This document shows positions 9,269 through 17,639 of a stretch of DNA of 50,014 nucleotides, piece after piece (the first letter of the stretch is position 1; every line of letters begins with the position of its first letter). The position numbers were made by a program, and so were the translations under genes. The stretch covers positions 1 through 50,014 of the forward strand of contig JAEOSY010000015.1 in the NCBI GenBank assembly GCA_016840125.1, read 5' to 3'. Below the pieces are notes generated by a model. The model was given only the letters and a program-made list of their open reading frames with translations, was not told the DNA's origin and did no database searches. This DNA is from Candidatus Helarchaeota archaeon (GTDB taxonomy: Archaea; Asgardarchaeota; Lokiarchaeia; Helarchaeales; HEL-GB-A).

Positions 9269-9550
9269 ATGCCAGTGATGAGAAGTATAGAGATCACAAA
9301 TTGGCTTATAGAATACGACACCCAGCATGAAAAATTTAAGTTGACTGTGTGGATTCAGCATGGTAAAAAGACTAAAGATTTAGACATAAGAAACTATGGC
9401 GATCTCAGCCCTCAAACCCAAGATATTATTTTAGATATGTTACGCTATCACAAACCAGTCTATTGGGTTCCTACTGATGAAAAGGATCCTGAAAATGGGA
9501 TTATTCGAGTGGAAACCGCGGAAGTCGGCAAATTCATGTCTATAAGATAA
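9269..9550 (+). CDS. Conserved-looking small protein of unknown function
   Basis: A 93-residue soluble alpha/beta protein that I do not recognise. It has an N-terminal strand-rich part (IEITNWLIEYD, FKLTVWIQHG), a helix containing SPQTQDIILDMLRYHKPVYWV, and a C-terminal strand. ATG at 9269 is chosen because GAGGTGA (9254-9260) is a good Shine-Dalgarno; the GTG at 9257 belongs to that site. It stands alone between the divergent SRP19 gene and the lipid reductase, 68-78 bases upstream of the latter. Confidence 0.7.
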   Translation: MPVMRSIEITNWLIEYDTQHEKFKLTVWIQHGKKTKDLDIRNYGDLSPQTQDIILDMLRYHKPVYWVPTDEKDPENGIIRVETAEVGKFMSIR

Positions 9551-9618
9551 AATTCATCTCCCTTATTTTTTTATCATATAACGAAATATTCATTTGTTAC
9601 AACGTTCTTTGATTCAGA

Positions 9619-10872
9619 GTGATAAAATTGTACGATGTAATAATTATTGGTGCCGGACCTGGTGGCGCATTCACTGCAAAACTAATGGCAGAAGCGGGTT
9701 ATGATGTAATTCTCATAGAAAAGGATAGAATTCCAAGGGATAAACCATGTGCTGGCTGGATTACCCCGAAAGTCCTTGATTTACTACAATTACCGCCATC
9801 AAAACTTGAATGTATCCAGCCCATCCCTGGTGCCGTTCTTTGGATTCCTGAAAAAAACAGTATGACCCCTTATGTTGTAAACTATCGCAGACCGGTCAGT
9901 TATGGTATCCGCCGGATTGAATTTGATACGATCATTGCAAACGATGCGAAAGATGCGGGGGCGGAAGTTATTGATTCTACGTTTGTAACCAATGTATATC
10001 GCCAGAAAAAGGCCGTCTTTGTACAAGCTAAAGATAATCAAGAGTTTAAAGCTCATTTTGTTGTTGGAGCTGATGGAACTCACAGCACAGTTGCTAAATC
10101 ACTCTGGCTTCGCCGAAAATGGGAACCTTCCGAACTGCTTCAAGGCATTGTAAGCGAGACTGAAATTGGTCCTAAGATCCAAGATCTCACAGACTATTAC
10201 GGATTTGCTGAAATGTTTCTTAACATGAAAGCGATGAGTTATTCATGGTATTTTACCAAGGGGGCTTATTTAAGCGTAGGGATGGGTGTCCAGATGTCTA
10301 AAATTTCACAAAACATCAATACGAAAACATTATACAACGAACATCTGAAAAATCTCGAACAGATAAATCATCTCCAAGGTGTTGAGTTAGCTCCTATAAA
10401 AGCCCATACCACTCCCGTCTATTACGGCCCATATCATTATCCCACGTATGGTGATCGGGTTATATTGATCGGCGATGCGGGGGGATTTCCTATTAATTTC
10501 ACCGGTGAAGGAATTCGTACTGCACTATTAACTGGGAAATTTGCGGCTGAAACGCTTATAGATGCCCTCGAAGAAGGGCATAAAGATTTGAGTGCGTATT
10601 ATAATAAATGGATACGTGCTCTACGGGATGAATATTTAGTCGGGGACATTTTGCAAATGATTTTCACTCCCTCATATTACAACATGCTTAAATCTCTCTT
10701 TATTGAAGAAAAACGGTTCAGAACACTATTTTTCGACCTCTTTTTCAGTCGTAAAACGCCAAGAGAGGCACTACGACGCTTCCTTTTATACAGTCCCATT
10801 CTAGCGTTTCGATTCCTACGATTTGCAGGCTACTCGCTATTCAACGATTTAATGAATTTCATCAATGTTTAA
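9619..10872 (+). CDS. Geranylgeranyl reductase-family FAD enzyme
   Basis: FAD-dependent reductase of the geranylgeranyl/digeranylgeranylglycerophospholipid reductase group, which saturates isoprenoid chains of archaeal membrane lipids. Seen: Rossmann DVIIIGAGPGG at the N terminus, EKDRIPRDKPCAGWITPK, the second FAD motif VILIGDAGGFPINFTGEGIRTAL near residue 285 (GD motif), and a basic hydrophobic C terminus suited to membrane contact. Length of about 417 is normal. The GTG at 9619 could be part of the ribosome-binding site; TTG at 9628 sits at the usual spacing after GAGTGA. The gene overlaps the convergent zinc-ribbon gene by 11 bases. Confidence 0.88.
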   Translation: MIKLYDVIIIGAGPGGAFTAKLMAEAGYDVILIEKDRIPRDKPCAGWITPKVLDLLQLPPSKLECIQPIPGAVLWIPEKNSMTPYVVNYRRPVSYGIRRIEFDTIIANDAKDAGAEVIDSTFVTNVYRQKKAVFVQAKDNQEFKAHFVVGADGTHSTVAKSLWLRRKWEPSELLQGIVSETEIGPKIQDLTDYYGFAEMFLNMKAMSYSWYFTKGAYLSVGMGVQMSKISQNINTKTLYNEHLKNLEQINHLQGVELAPIKAHTTPVYYGPYHYPTYGDRVILIGDAGGFPINFTGEGIRTALLTGKFAAETLIDALEEGHKDLSAYYNKWIRALRDEYLVGDILQMIFTPSYYNMLKSLFIEEKRFRTLFFDLFFSRKTPREALRRFLLYSPILAFRFLRFAGYSLFNDLMNFINV

Positions 10873-11107
10873 AAGCTTTCTTTATTTTTTGCTTCAAATT
10901 CCAGTCGCGTTCAACTGGATACCCATCATTTAACTCTTTATTAGTTTCTGGATCTCTATTTTTAATTACATTACGCTTAAAATCTTCATCCACAACTATC
11001 ATTCCACACTCGCTACATACCATCTGGTTTTGCCTGTGATCAATAGCTATATATCCACTACAAAAGGGACAACGTCGCTGTGTGTAACTTATGCCCTTTC
11101 TACTCAC
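10862..11107 (-). CDS. TFIIB-type zinc-ribbon small protein
   Basis: An 81-residue protein with a single zinc ribbon: CPFC near residue 13 and CSEC near residue 32, spaced like the N-terminal ribbon of TFB. It continues with GMIVVDEDF and then a basic tail (KQKIKKAFKH). No cyclin folds follow, so it is not a full TFB. It could be a TFB-derived regulator or any small DNA/RNA-binding zinc protein; no firm function can be given. Its 3' end overlaps the convergent reductase gene by 11 bases. Confidence 0.75.
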   Translation of the reverse strand: MSRKGISYTQRRCPFCSGYIAIDHRQNQMVCSECGMIVVDEDFKRNVIKNRDPETNKELNDGYPVERDWNLKQKIKKAFKH

Positions 11108-11206
11108 GTAACCACCACTTATACTAGTACATAATTACCTTATTATCTTTTAGTTTAATTGTTGTATCAAAAAAAAGGGTACCTGAAAAAAAAAGAAGGC
11201 TAAATT

Positions 11207-12685
11207 TTAATATGTCTTCGCGATATAGGTTTTCTCGCCTGTGGGTTTTCCGCATATAATGCATTCCCCAGTCGTTTCATCATCTGGAAGAATTCCAACG
11301 ATCTCTACCCCTTCAATTCTTTCGATTTCCTCGGCACACTTTTCAGATCGACACCAATAGACTAATGCTACCTTTCCCTCATTTATTTTAGTCTTCATTT
11401 CAGTAAATCTATCGGTTTCTATTATAACCTCTTGATAAAACTTCTGTGCTTGAATGTACAGGTTATTTTGAACCTGTTCTAATAGCATTGCCACTTTCAA
11501 CGTTAGATCTTTCATTTCAACTTTTTGTCTTTTTCCCAAATCGCGCCTTGCAGCAGTTACAAATTTTTCCTTTACTTCTTTCGGTCCTATTTCAAGGCGA
11601 AGAGGGATTCCCTTAATTTCCCAAATGTAAAACTTTTCACCCGGCGTTTTCTCACTATCATCGATTCTAACAGAGATATCAGCCTTAGATAAGCTCTCTG
11701 CAATTTCTTTGCAAGTAGGTAGGACCTCATCAATCGTTCCTTTAAAAATCGGAATAATAATTACTTGAATTGGCGCAATACGCGGAGGGAGAATTAATCC
11801 TTTACCATCTCCATGTAATGCAAGAGCTGCTACTAAATACCTAGCGCCATTTCCTGTACAAGTTTGCCATGCATATTGCTCTTCATTATTCTCATCTACA
11901 TAAGTGACTCCAAATTTTTTAGCGTAAGCCTGCCCTAAATTATTGCAGGATCCATTTTCCAACATCCGACCATTAGGCATTATATTATAATATTCGATTG
12001 CTCCAACAGCTCCTGGAAAAACCTCCCAAGCAGGTTTTTCTACCTTGATATTTGGGATAGCTAGTGCATCCCAAATCAGATCATTGATACGCATATGCTC
12101 TTTCAGTTCCTCTTCGGATGCTTTCCTTGTGGTATGAGCTGTGTGAATTTCATACCAAAATGTAATTTCACGATCACGTATCAGGGGACGCGTATGTTTA
12201 GTTTCAAATCGAAAAGAAGATACGGTCTCATAAATTCGTAAAGGTAAATCCTTATGTGAGCGAATCCACATTGCAAATATTGGATACATCGCGGGTTCTC
12301 CAGTAGGACGTAAAATGTGGGTTGATTCTCCTTCCCCATGTCCTTTTACCCAAAAAACTTCATCCTCAAATCCATCAAACCAAGATCTATTCATTTGCGC
12401 ATATTCCAATGGAACAATCAATGGGAAGTAGGTTTCCTGAATTCCACTCTCAGTGAATAATTTATCCCAAATTTTCTTAATGTTATTCATGATTTGGAAT
12501 CCATAGGGCTTCCATACAAACATACCAGCAACATTATATCGCTTCTCTATAAGATCTGCCAGTTGAATAATTCTATTATACCATACTGAAAAATTTTCAA
12601 GCTTTGAAACCCCAAGTTCTTTCGGTAAATCCATCGATGCCTCTTCTTCTTCTTCAATCTTATCCTTCGTCAAATTCCTGACCAT
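11207..12685 (-). CDS. proS: Prolyl-tRNA synthetase (archaeal/eukaryal type)
   Basis: Class II synthetase charging tRNA-Pro. Seen: WYNRIIQLADLIEKRYNVAG opening, LRPTGEPAMYPIF with the TGE motif, class II motif 2 around SFRFETKHTRPLIRDREI, the HTAHTT segment, GNGARYLVAALALHGDGKGL as motif 3 area, the anticodon-binding domain from about residue 290 and a C-terminal zinc-like CRSEKC...CIICGK region characteristic of the archaeal/eukaryal form. Lacks the bacterial editing insertion. The ATG at 12685 lacks a good ribosome site; ATG at 12634, just before MDLPKELG, has GAGG five bases upstream and is a real alternative. Confidence 0.95.
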   Translation of the reverse strand: MVRNLTKDKIEEEEEASMDLPKELGVSKLENFSVWYNRIIQLADLIEKRYNVAGMFVWKPYGFQIMNNIKKIWDKLFTESGIQETYFPLIVPLEYAQMNRSWFDGFEDEVFWVKGHGEGESTHILRPTGEPAMYPIFAMWIRSHKDLPLRIYETVSSFRFETKHTRPLIRDREITFWYEIHTAHTTRKASEEELKEHMRINDLIWDALAIPNIKVEKPAWEVFPGAVGAIEYYNIMPNGRMLENGSCNNLGQAYAKKFGVTYVDENNEEQYAWQTCTGNGARYLVAALALHGDGKGLILPPRIAPIQVIIIPIFKGTIDEVLPTCKEIAESLSKADISVRIDDSEKTPGEKFYIWEIKGIPLRLEIGPKEVKEKFVTAARRDLGKRQKVEMKDLTLKVAMLLEQVQNNLYIQAQKFYQEVIIETDRFTEMKTKINEGKVALVYWCRSEKCAEEIERIEGVEIVGILPDDETTGECIICGKPTGEKTYIAKTY

Positions 12686-12720
12686 CCTGCCAATACTTTT
12701 TTAAGATTTTTTACCTTTAT

Positions 12721-12990
12721 TGAAAGCCACTTCCTTTAGGGAGGGAATGGATTAATGATTATACAGTAATACTCAGGTCTTTTGATATTTCCCTTTGCTA
12801 CTTATAATACTTTCAGGTATCTCTCGTGCTTTTATAGGATAAAATCCTATGATAATTTAAGTAACTTATGTTGCTTATAGCTACCGTAGGGACTACGGGA
12901 AGTCACGCCTCTGGAGACCGGTAAGATCTGCTCGCCAAGCGGTGGTCAAAGAAAGAGGAATCCATCTGCCGTGAGGTAGTGGTAGTTCAA
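12721..12990 (+). mobile_element. Relics of IS605/TnpB-type right ends
   Basis: Two short structures resemble the 3' ends of IS200/IS605-family elements, where tnpB overlaps the omega-RNA scaffold. At 12727-12750 a hairpin CTTCC-TTTA-GGGAG is flanked by CCA/TGG. At 12962-12982 CCATCTGCC-GTGA-GGTAGTGG forms a second hairpin followed by TAGTTCAA. In front of the second, the frame 12861-12974 reads GKSRLWRPVRSARQAVVKE and ends at TGA inside the hairpin, which looks like a degraded TnpB C terminus. No intact transposase remains. This is recognition of a familiar pattern, not a proven match. Confidence 0.4.
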
Positions 12991-13207
12991 ATACAATCAA
13001 CATCAAACTTTCTTCAGAAAAGGAAGAAATATATGATGCCCGATGCATGAAAAGTTGATTTTGTGGAAATTGAAGAGAGAAAGTTAAAAGGGAATCTATA
13101 TGATTCTCAAATCTCCTTCTTAAAAAATCTAAATTGCCAATTAAAATAAAAGTGAGTTTTAATTCTAATAAAGTGGTCTTCATTATAACATAAAACAAGG
13201 TCTAATT

Positions 13208-13588
13208 ATGCATGAATTTGCCACTGCACAGCAAATCGTTCGTACCGTTTCTCGGGCGGCTCTCATGAACAAGGCAAAGAAAATTACCGAGATTCGCCTT
13301 GAATTAGGGGAATTCACCTTTATCAATCCGGATCAGCTGAAATTCGTGTTTGAAATTGCTGCTAAGGATTCTCCTGCTGAGGGCGCGCAGCTGTCAATCA
13401 CTAAAACCCCGGGAAAAATTAAATGCCCAAAATGTGAGTACGAAGGAGGGCTTAAATATTCGGGACCTGAAATCCATTCCCCCGCCGCTGCAGCCTTTGT
13501 GCTTGATTGTCCAAAATGTGAGAACAAAGGAACAGAAATTATCGGGGGACGTGAGTTGCGAATAAAAGATATAAAAATAGAAACATAA
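13208..13588 (+). CDS. hypA: Hydrogenase/urease nickel-insertion protein HypA
   Basis: Nickel metallochaperone for [NiFe]-hydrogenase maturation. The N terminus MHE supplies the nickel-binding His2/Glu3, and a structural zinc site is made by C73/C76 (CPKCEYEG) and C101/C104 (CPKCENKG). Length of 126 residues is normal, with a somewhat longer loop between the cysteine pairs. Start at ATG 13208 with AAGG at 13197-13200 as Shine-Dalgarno. It fits the MvhA-type hydrogenase encoded at 29.9-31.3 kb; the other hyp genes are not in this window. Confidence 0.94.
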   Translation: MHEFATAQQIVRTVSRAALMNKAKKITEIRLELGEFTFINPDQLKFVFEIAAKDSPAEGAQLSITKTPGKIKCPKCEYEGGLKYSGPEIHSPAAAAFVLDCPKCENKGTEIIGGRELRIKDIKIET

Positions 13589-13608
13589 AATTTATTTTTT
13601 TATTAGGA

Positions 13609-14424
13609 TTAAGGTGATTCCTTTTCGGCCTTTTCATCTTCGTCCTCGAATTCCCTTATCCAACTTTGTTCGGCTTCTTCTTCCTCGTCTATTTTTCGTG
13701 GAGCATCTTCTGACTCCTCTTCTTGTGCCTCATTTCGCATCTCTTTGACTTCCTGTGCCCATGTTTTTAAATCACTTTTATGTTTGTTTAAAAATGCTTT
13801 CGCTTTGGAATGGAACCCCTTCTGTTTTTTCAACCAGGATTTAACTTCGCCCTTTGCTTTATTGAACATCTTTCTATTCCAATTTTCCATCTTTCCTTTC
13901 AATTTATTGTAAAATCCCTTGTATTTTTTTACCCCTCCTTGAAGTTTTCCGAACCTATTTTTCCAGTTGTTCCATTTTCCTTTAAGTTTATTAAGTTTAC
14001 CAGCATATCCCTTTAACTTTCCGCTCATTCCTTTCCAACGATTCTTCCATTTATTCGCTTTTCCCTTTAATTTCTTAGATGTATTTGCCCACTTTCCGAT
14101 TTTACCCATGGCTTTTTGACGCATTTTGTTCCAGAATTGCTTAGATTTTCCTAATAACTTTTTGCCCCATTTATTCGCTTTACCTTTGAATTTATTGAAT
14201 TTCCCTTTCAATTTCTCGGCTTTTGCTGCTAGTTTCTCGTATAATTCCATTAATTCTCTGGCTTTCTCTTTTGCATCTTCATAATCCTGTATTAAATTCT
14301 CAGTATCTTTAATTGATTTTTCATATAATTCTATTTCCTGTTCTGCATCCCTTGCAGCAGCTTCTAAATTCTCTACCCATTCTAAAACCTCTTCTATCGG
14401 TAATTCTTCTTCAGCTGTAGTCAT
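13609..14424 (-). CDS. Lys/Gly/Trp-rich repeat protein with acidic ends
   Basis: I do not recognise this 271-residue protein. Residues 1-70 are acidic and helical; residues 71-222 are extremely basic with recurring K, G, N and aromatic residues; residues 230-271 are strongly acidic. The element KLKGK followed by xNxW recurs at about residues 71, 118, 146 and 174, the last three exactly 28 apart, with a variant KLKGY at 136. Tryptophans occur at 86, 98, 112, 126, 130, 151, 154, 182, 197 and 222. No signal peptide or membrane segment. ATG 14424 follows GGTGA. Possible roles (amphipathic membrane binding, nucleic acid binding) are inference. Confidence 0.8.
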   Translation of the reverse strand: MTTAEEELPIEEVLEWVENLEAAARDAEQEIELYEKSIKDTENLIQDYEDAKEKARELMELYEKLAAKAEKLKGKFNKFKGKANKWGKKLLGKSKQFWNKMRQKAMGKIGKWANTSKKLKGKANKWKNRWKGMSGKLKGYAGKLNKLKGKWNNWKNRFGKLQGGVKKYKGFYNKLKGKMENWNRKMFNKAKGEVKSWLKKQKGFHSKAKAFLNKHKSDLKTWAQEVKEMRNEAQEEESEDAPRKIDEEEEAEQSWIREFEDEDEKAEKESP

Positions 14425-14590
14425 TCAACTTCACCAACTCAATTTAATTAAAAGGTCGAACTTGAATAATCTCTATGGACTTTAAGTTATATATCTATAC
14501 TCAAAATATTAAAAATAAAAATGGTTGATGAGAGTATAAAGAACTGGTTTTCAACTTCTTTGATGAATATTATTTCTGATGTTTAATTGG

Positions 14591-14974
14591 TTATTCCCTA
14601 ATTAGAATTCCATTCACTATGCCATCCTGCCCTGGACGGCTTGTTACCTTCACGTTTCCCAAATCAGTAGATAAGACAGCACCCTTTGTTATTATCTTTC
14701 GCCTTGTATATTCTACGCTCGCAGGGTTCGAAATTACTTCTTTAATCGTTACCTTTTGCGTTTTTCCAGTCGATTGATCAGAAACATTAACTATATCCGC
14801 AATATAGGCTTTGATTTTTTTCCGTCCACCTCGAGTTCTCACGATCTTAAGCTTTCGTGGTCCCACTACTGTTTCTGCAGGTGGACGTCCCATCTCATAG
14901 AGTCTCTTCTTACGGGAGAAACGCACTCGTGCGCCCGTCGCTAACCGTTTAGATCGACCTTGCCATCGTCCCAA
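14591..14974 (-). CDS. rps8e: 30S ribosomal protein S8e
   Basis: Archaeal/eukaryal ribosomal protein S8e. The conserved opening WQGRSKRLATGARVRFSRKK and RLYEMGRPPAETVVG is clear, followed by KAYIADIVN and the C-terminal beta part SRPGQDGIVNGILI. Length about 127 residues is normal. TTG at 14974 is preferred because AAGG lies eight bases upstream and the protein would start directly before RWQGRS as in relatives; the GTG at 14983 is part of the ribosome-binding site. Confidence 0.95.
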   Translation of the reverse strand: MGRWQGRSKRLATGARVRFSRKKRLYEMGRPPAETVVGPRKLKIVRTRGGRKKIKAYIADIVNVSDQSTGKTQKVTIKEVISNPASVEYTRRKIITKGAVLSTDLGNVKVTSRPGQDGIVNGILIRE

Positions 14975-15131
14975 AATTGACACCTTACTTTTTTCTAGAT
15001 CTTTGTTAGTTCCCTAATTGAAGCAATCCATTTAAATTTTCTCTAAGGAGAGCAAAAATAATTAACCTAAGAGAGGATCCATACGTATTTAATCAGAATA
15101 AAAAAAAAAAGAATTAAAATTTTTTATCGAT

Positions 15132-15620
15132 TTAGCGATACCGGGACTTAGTAGCAAGGAGCCATGGAATTCCAATAACTGCGACGACTAATGAGACGAT
15201 TTGCAGCCACATTCCAATATTGGCAACGTTAAATGTTCCGCCTGTTATCATAGCTATGACTGTCGTGAGGGTATTTGCTATTATGAATACCAGGACCATT
15301 AAAGCCATTCCCCAGGCCCATTCCTGCTCTTGGAACATCCCTATTCCTGCGAGCAGAGCGAATGCACCTAAGATGATCATGCTCGATCCTAATACTCCCA
15401 TAAACGTCTGCATTGCAGGATCGCTAACAATAGGTCCCAGAAATGCAAACATACCAGGGAAATAGTAGAAAAGCCCGTAGAGCACTGTCAAACCGCCAAG
15501 GATCATTAAGAAAATATTTAAGAGTTCATTGCTATCTGCTGTCAGCGCTTTGCTTTGCCATGAATGTGTGCATTCATCACAACAATCAGGCCACGTTTTT
15601 TTGGTTGGTTCACCACTCAT
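15132..15620 (-). CDS. Four-helix membrane protein with N-terminal cysteines
   Basis: A 162-residue protein with a soluble N terminus carrying CCDEC (residues 13-17) and four hydrophobic segments at roughly 33-55, 67-90, 97-120 and 133-155. No known family is recognised. The N-terminal cysteine cluster could bind metal. ATG 15620 is preceded by AGAGG nine bases upstream. It stands between S8e and a long plus-strand upstream region, with no evident operon partner. Confidence 0.75.
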   Translation of the reverse strand: MSGEPTKKTWPDCCDECTHSWQSKALTADSNELLNIFLMILGGLTVLYGLFYYFPGMFAFLGPIVSDPAMQTFMGVLGSSMIILGAFALLAGIGMFQEQEWAWGMALMVLVFIIANTLTTVIAMITGGTFNVANIGMWLQIVSLVVAVIGIPWLLATKSRYR

Positions 15621-15894
15621 GTTTTCCTACCTCTTTAGTATTTAATCCTTCTCTTCAATTCTTTTTATTTAGCGTAGGATGATAATAAGGTAGGAACTTC
15701 TAATTTATAAAGTTATTTAAAGCGATATGAAATAAATCAACTTGTCGTTTGTCTTAAAAATTACACGAGTTTTATTTCTAAAATACGCGACTTTAATTTA
15801 TAAGACATAGCGTGAATCATTTTAAACTAGACAATAGTTGAATTTCATTTTAAATTTTCGGAAATAGAGATCTTCCCCTTAAAAAACACCGTAT

Positions 15895-15928
15895 CAACAT
15901 TTAGTTGAGAAATCAACTAAATTTGTTG
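15895..15928 (+). ncRNA. GAAA-tetraloop hairpin, possible small RNA or terminator
   Basis: TTTAGTTGA (15900-15908), loop GAAA and TCAACTAAA (15913-15921) form a perfect nine-pair stem. CAACA (15895-15899) pairs further with TGTTG (15924-15928) around a two-base bulge. A T run (15935-15940) follows on the plus strand. The structure is certain as sequence; its being transcribed is inference. Confidence 0.35.
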
Positions 15929-16072
15929 GTTTGCTTTTTTAATGAATCGCAACAGAAATAGTAATTTCTGCAAATTTCGCAAGGATAATTCCATCCTTCT
16001 TAAATTTTAATTGGAGGAGATAATAGATTTGTAAGATATTTATGGAAGAAATTGCAGGTTTTTCTTTGAGAA

Positions 16073-16081
16073 TTTATATAT
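16073..16081 (+). promoter_or_regulatory. TATA-like box upstream of gar1-tfb
   Basis: TTTATATAT in an AT-rich setting, with transcription then expected to start near 16100. It lies 149 bases ahead of gar1, leaving a leader that contains the 16107-16139 hairpin. A second box (TTAATATAT near 16172) could give a shorter leader. Confidence 0.4.
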
Positions 16082-16106
16082 GCACATTTTTTTCACAAAT
16101 CATTAA

Positions 16107-16139
16107 ACACAAGGATTGGGTTCCATGTCCATCTTGTGT
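16107..16139 (+). ncRNA. Structured leader or small RNA ahead of gar1
   Basis: ACACAA (16107-16112) pairs with TTGTGT (16134-16139), and GAT and GG pair with ATC and CC inside it around single bulges, leaving a nine-base loop. ACAC follows directly. The position just after the 16073 TATA-like box suggests a transcribed element. A link to the H/ACA protein Gar1 encoded next is tempting but unproven; the hairpin is too short for a normal H/ACA guide. Confidence 0.25.
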
Positions 16140-16229
16140 ACACTTTAAAAAATAGCTTCATTGCATGCAAAAAAGTTAATATATTGGTTTCTTATTGAAG
16201 AAGATAGATTCTCCCCGTAGGAGATTTTT

Positions 16230-16502
16230 ATGAGGAGGCTTAGCAAAGTTATCCACTTAACAAATCAAAGGCATCTCGTTACAAGAGTTTCTCCCAACCA
16301 AATAAAAGCTCTCAGGATTGGGCAAACTGTAGTAACCAAAGATTTAAATCGATTAGGAAAAATCTTCGATATCTTTGGACCAGTCAATCATCCGTTTGTT
16401 TCTATAAAGTTGAATCAAGGAATAAAAACTCCTGAAAATTTAGTCGGGGAATTGATATACAGTTTTGAGGAAAAATCATCACACAAACGGAGGAGATTTT
16501 AG
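16230..16502 (+). CDS. gar1: H/ACA RNP protein Gar1
   Basis: RNA-binding beta-barrel protein of H/ACA ribonucleoproteins, which direct pseudouridylation of rRNA. The 90-residue protein shows the Gar1/Naf1 pattern: [32 protein letters not shown] and a basic C terminus. ATG 16230 follows a TAGGAGA ribosome site. The TFB gene starts 19 bases after its stop; the gar1-tfb pairing is widespread in archaea and supports both calls. Confidence 0.9.
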   Translation: MRRLSKVIHLTNQRHLVTRVSPNQIKALRIGQTVVTKDLNRLGKIFDIFGPVNHPFVSIKLNQGIKTPENLVGELIYSFEEKSSHKRRRF

Positions 16503-16521
16503 AATAAAAGGGAGGAGTATT

Positions 16522-17463
16522 ATGGGTAAGAGTGACTTAGTTGAAGTGCCATCGCTGGAAATTTCTGCTTGTATTGAGTGTAATAGCACAAGATTAGTTA
16601 AAGATTATGAGCGGGCAGAAATTATTTGCAAGAATTGTGGTTTAGTTTTACATGAAAGATTAGTTGATGATGGACCTGAATGGCGTGCATTTGACATGGA
16701 ACAGATGGACAAGCGTGCACGTGTTGGCGCACCTTCAACATACACAATCCATGATAAGGGCCTATCGACGATGATTGATTGGCGAAATAAAGATATTTTT
16801 GGGAATAATCTTACGCCTAGAAAACGAGCTCAAATTTATCGATTACGAAAATGGCAGCGACGAATTCGAGTCTCTGATGCAAAGGAACGGAATTTAGCCG
16901 TCGCCCTATCCGAATTAGATCGCATGGCATCTCATTTAAGTCTGCCACGCAATGTCCGAGAGGTTGCTGCGATGATTTACCGCAAAGCAGTTGAAAAACG
17001 TCTTATTCGTGGCAGGTCTATAGAGGGCGTTTGTGCTGCTGCTTTATATGCGTCTTGTAGACAATGTCGAATACCTCGTACTTTAGAGGAAATTGCCTCA
17101 ATTGCAAAGGTAAACAAGAAAGAAATCGGGCGAAGTTATAGATATATAGCCCGAAAACTGAATATAACTATACCACCTACCGATCCTATTGATTATATTT
17201 CGCGTTTCATATCAGATTTAAAATTATCTGGAATTGTCCAAAGAAAATCAGTCGACATTTTACGACTAGCGGTTGAAAGGGGGTTAACAAGCGGGAGGGG
17301 TCCGATGGGTCTTGCTGCGGCCTCAATTTACATTGCAAGTCTTCTCCTTAATGAACGACGCACTCAACGTGAGATAGCGGAAACTGCGAGAGTTACAGAG
17401 GTAACAGTCCGTAACCGTTATAAGGAATTAGTAGATAAGCTCCAAATTGATATCGTCATATAA
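16522..17463 (+). CDS. tfb: Transcription initiation factor IIB
   Basis: Archaeal TFB recruits RNA polymerase to TBP-bound promoters. N-terminal zinc ribbon C17/C20/C36/C39 (CIEC...CKNC), B-reader/linker region with GPEWRAFD and [19 protein letters not shown], then two cyclin folds (about 115-205 and 210-310) with [16 protein letters not shown] and [14 protein letters not shown]. Length of 313 residues is normal. The start is ATG 16522 because GGAGGA lies six bases upstream; a longer reading into gar1 is an artefact. Confidence 0.96.
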   Translation: MGKSDLVEVPSLEISACIECNSTRLVKDYERAEIICKNCGLVLHERLVDDGPEWRAFDMEQMDKRARVGAPSTYTIHDKGLSTMIDWRNKDIFGNNLTPRKRAQIYRLRKWQRRIRVSDAKERNLAVALSELDRMASHLSLPRNVREVAAMIYRKAVEKRLIRGRSIEGVCAAALYASCRQCRIPRTLEEIASIAKVNKKEIGRSYRYIARKLNITIPPTDPIDYISRFISDLKLSGIVQRKSVDILRLAVERGLTSGRGPMGLAAASIYIASLLLNERRTQREIAETARVTEVTVRNRYKELVDKLQIDIVI

Positions 17464-17639
17464 ATGGGTTCCTCATACTCACTTTATAACATCGTTAACA
17501 AAGGGATCTTTTATAAATTTCAAATTTTAAACAATTTTTATTAAGGCTTTTTTCATAATAGTATTGAATAATATTTTATTAAACAGAACTTACCTAGAAT
17601 TTTATTCAACTCGCTTACACTAATTATTCGGCGAAAGCT

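Larger units (their letters stand above)
15621..16229. other. Long AT-rich intergenic region with two hairpins
   Basis: About 600 bases without a supportable protein gene, between a divergent membrane protein and gar1. It holds a strong hairpin at 15895-15928, a TATA-like box at 16073-16081, a second hairpin at 16107-16139 just downstream of it and a second TATA-like stretch near 16172-16180. This is consistent with a promoter region plus one or two short RNAs or a structured leader; nothing else was seen. Confidence 0.6.

Noticed and set aside
12893..13198. Minus-strand open frame of 101 codons
   Set aside because: It runs antisense to the TnpB-like relic and AT-rich upstream DNA of hypA; composition is not protein-like and it has no ribosome site.
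16465..16521. Longer N terminus for TFB inside gar1
   Set aside because: The added residues are gar1 sequence in another frame; ATG 16522 has a perfect GGAGG site.
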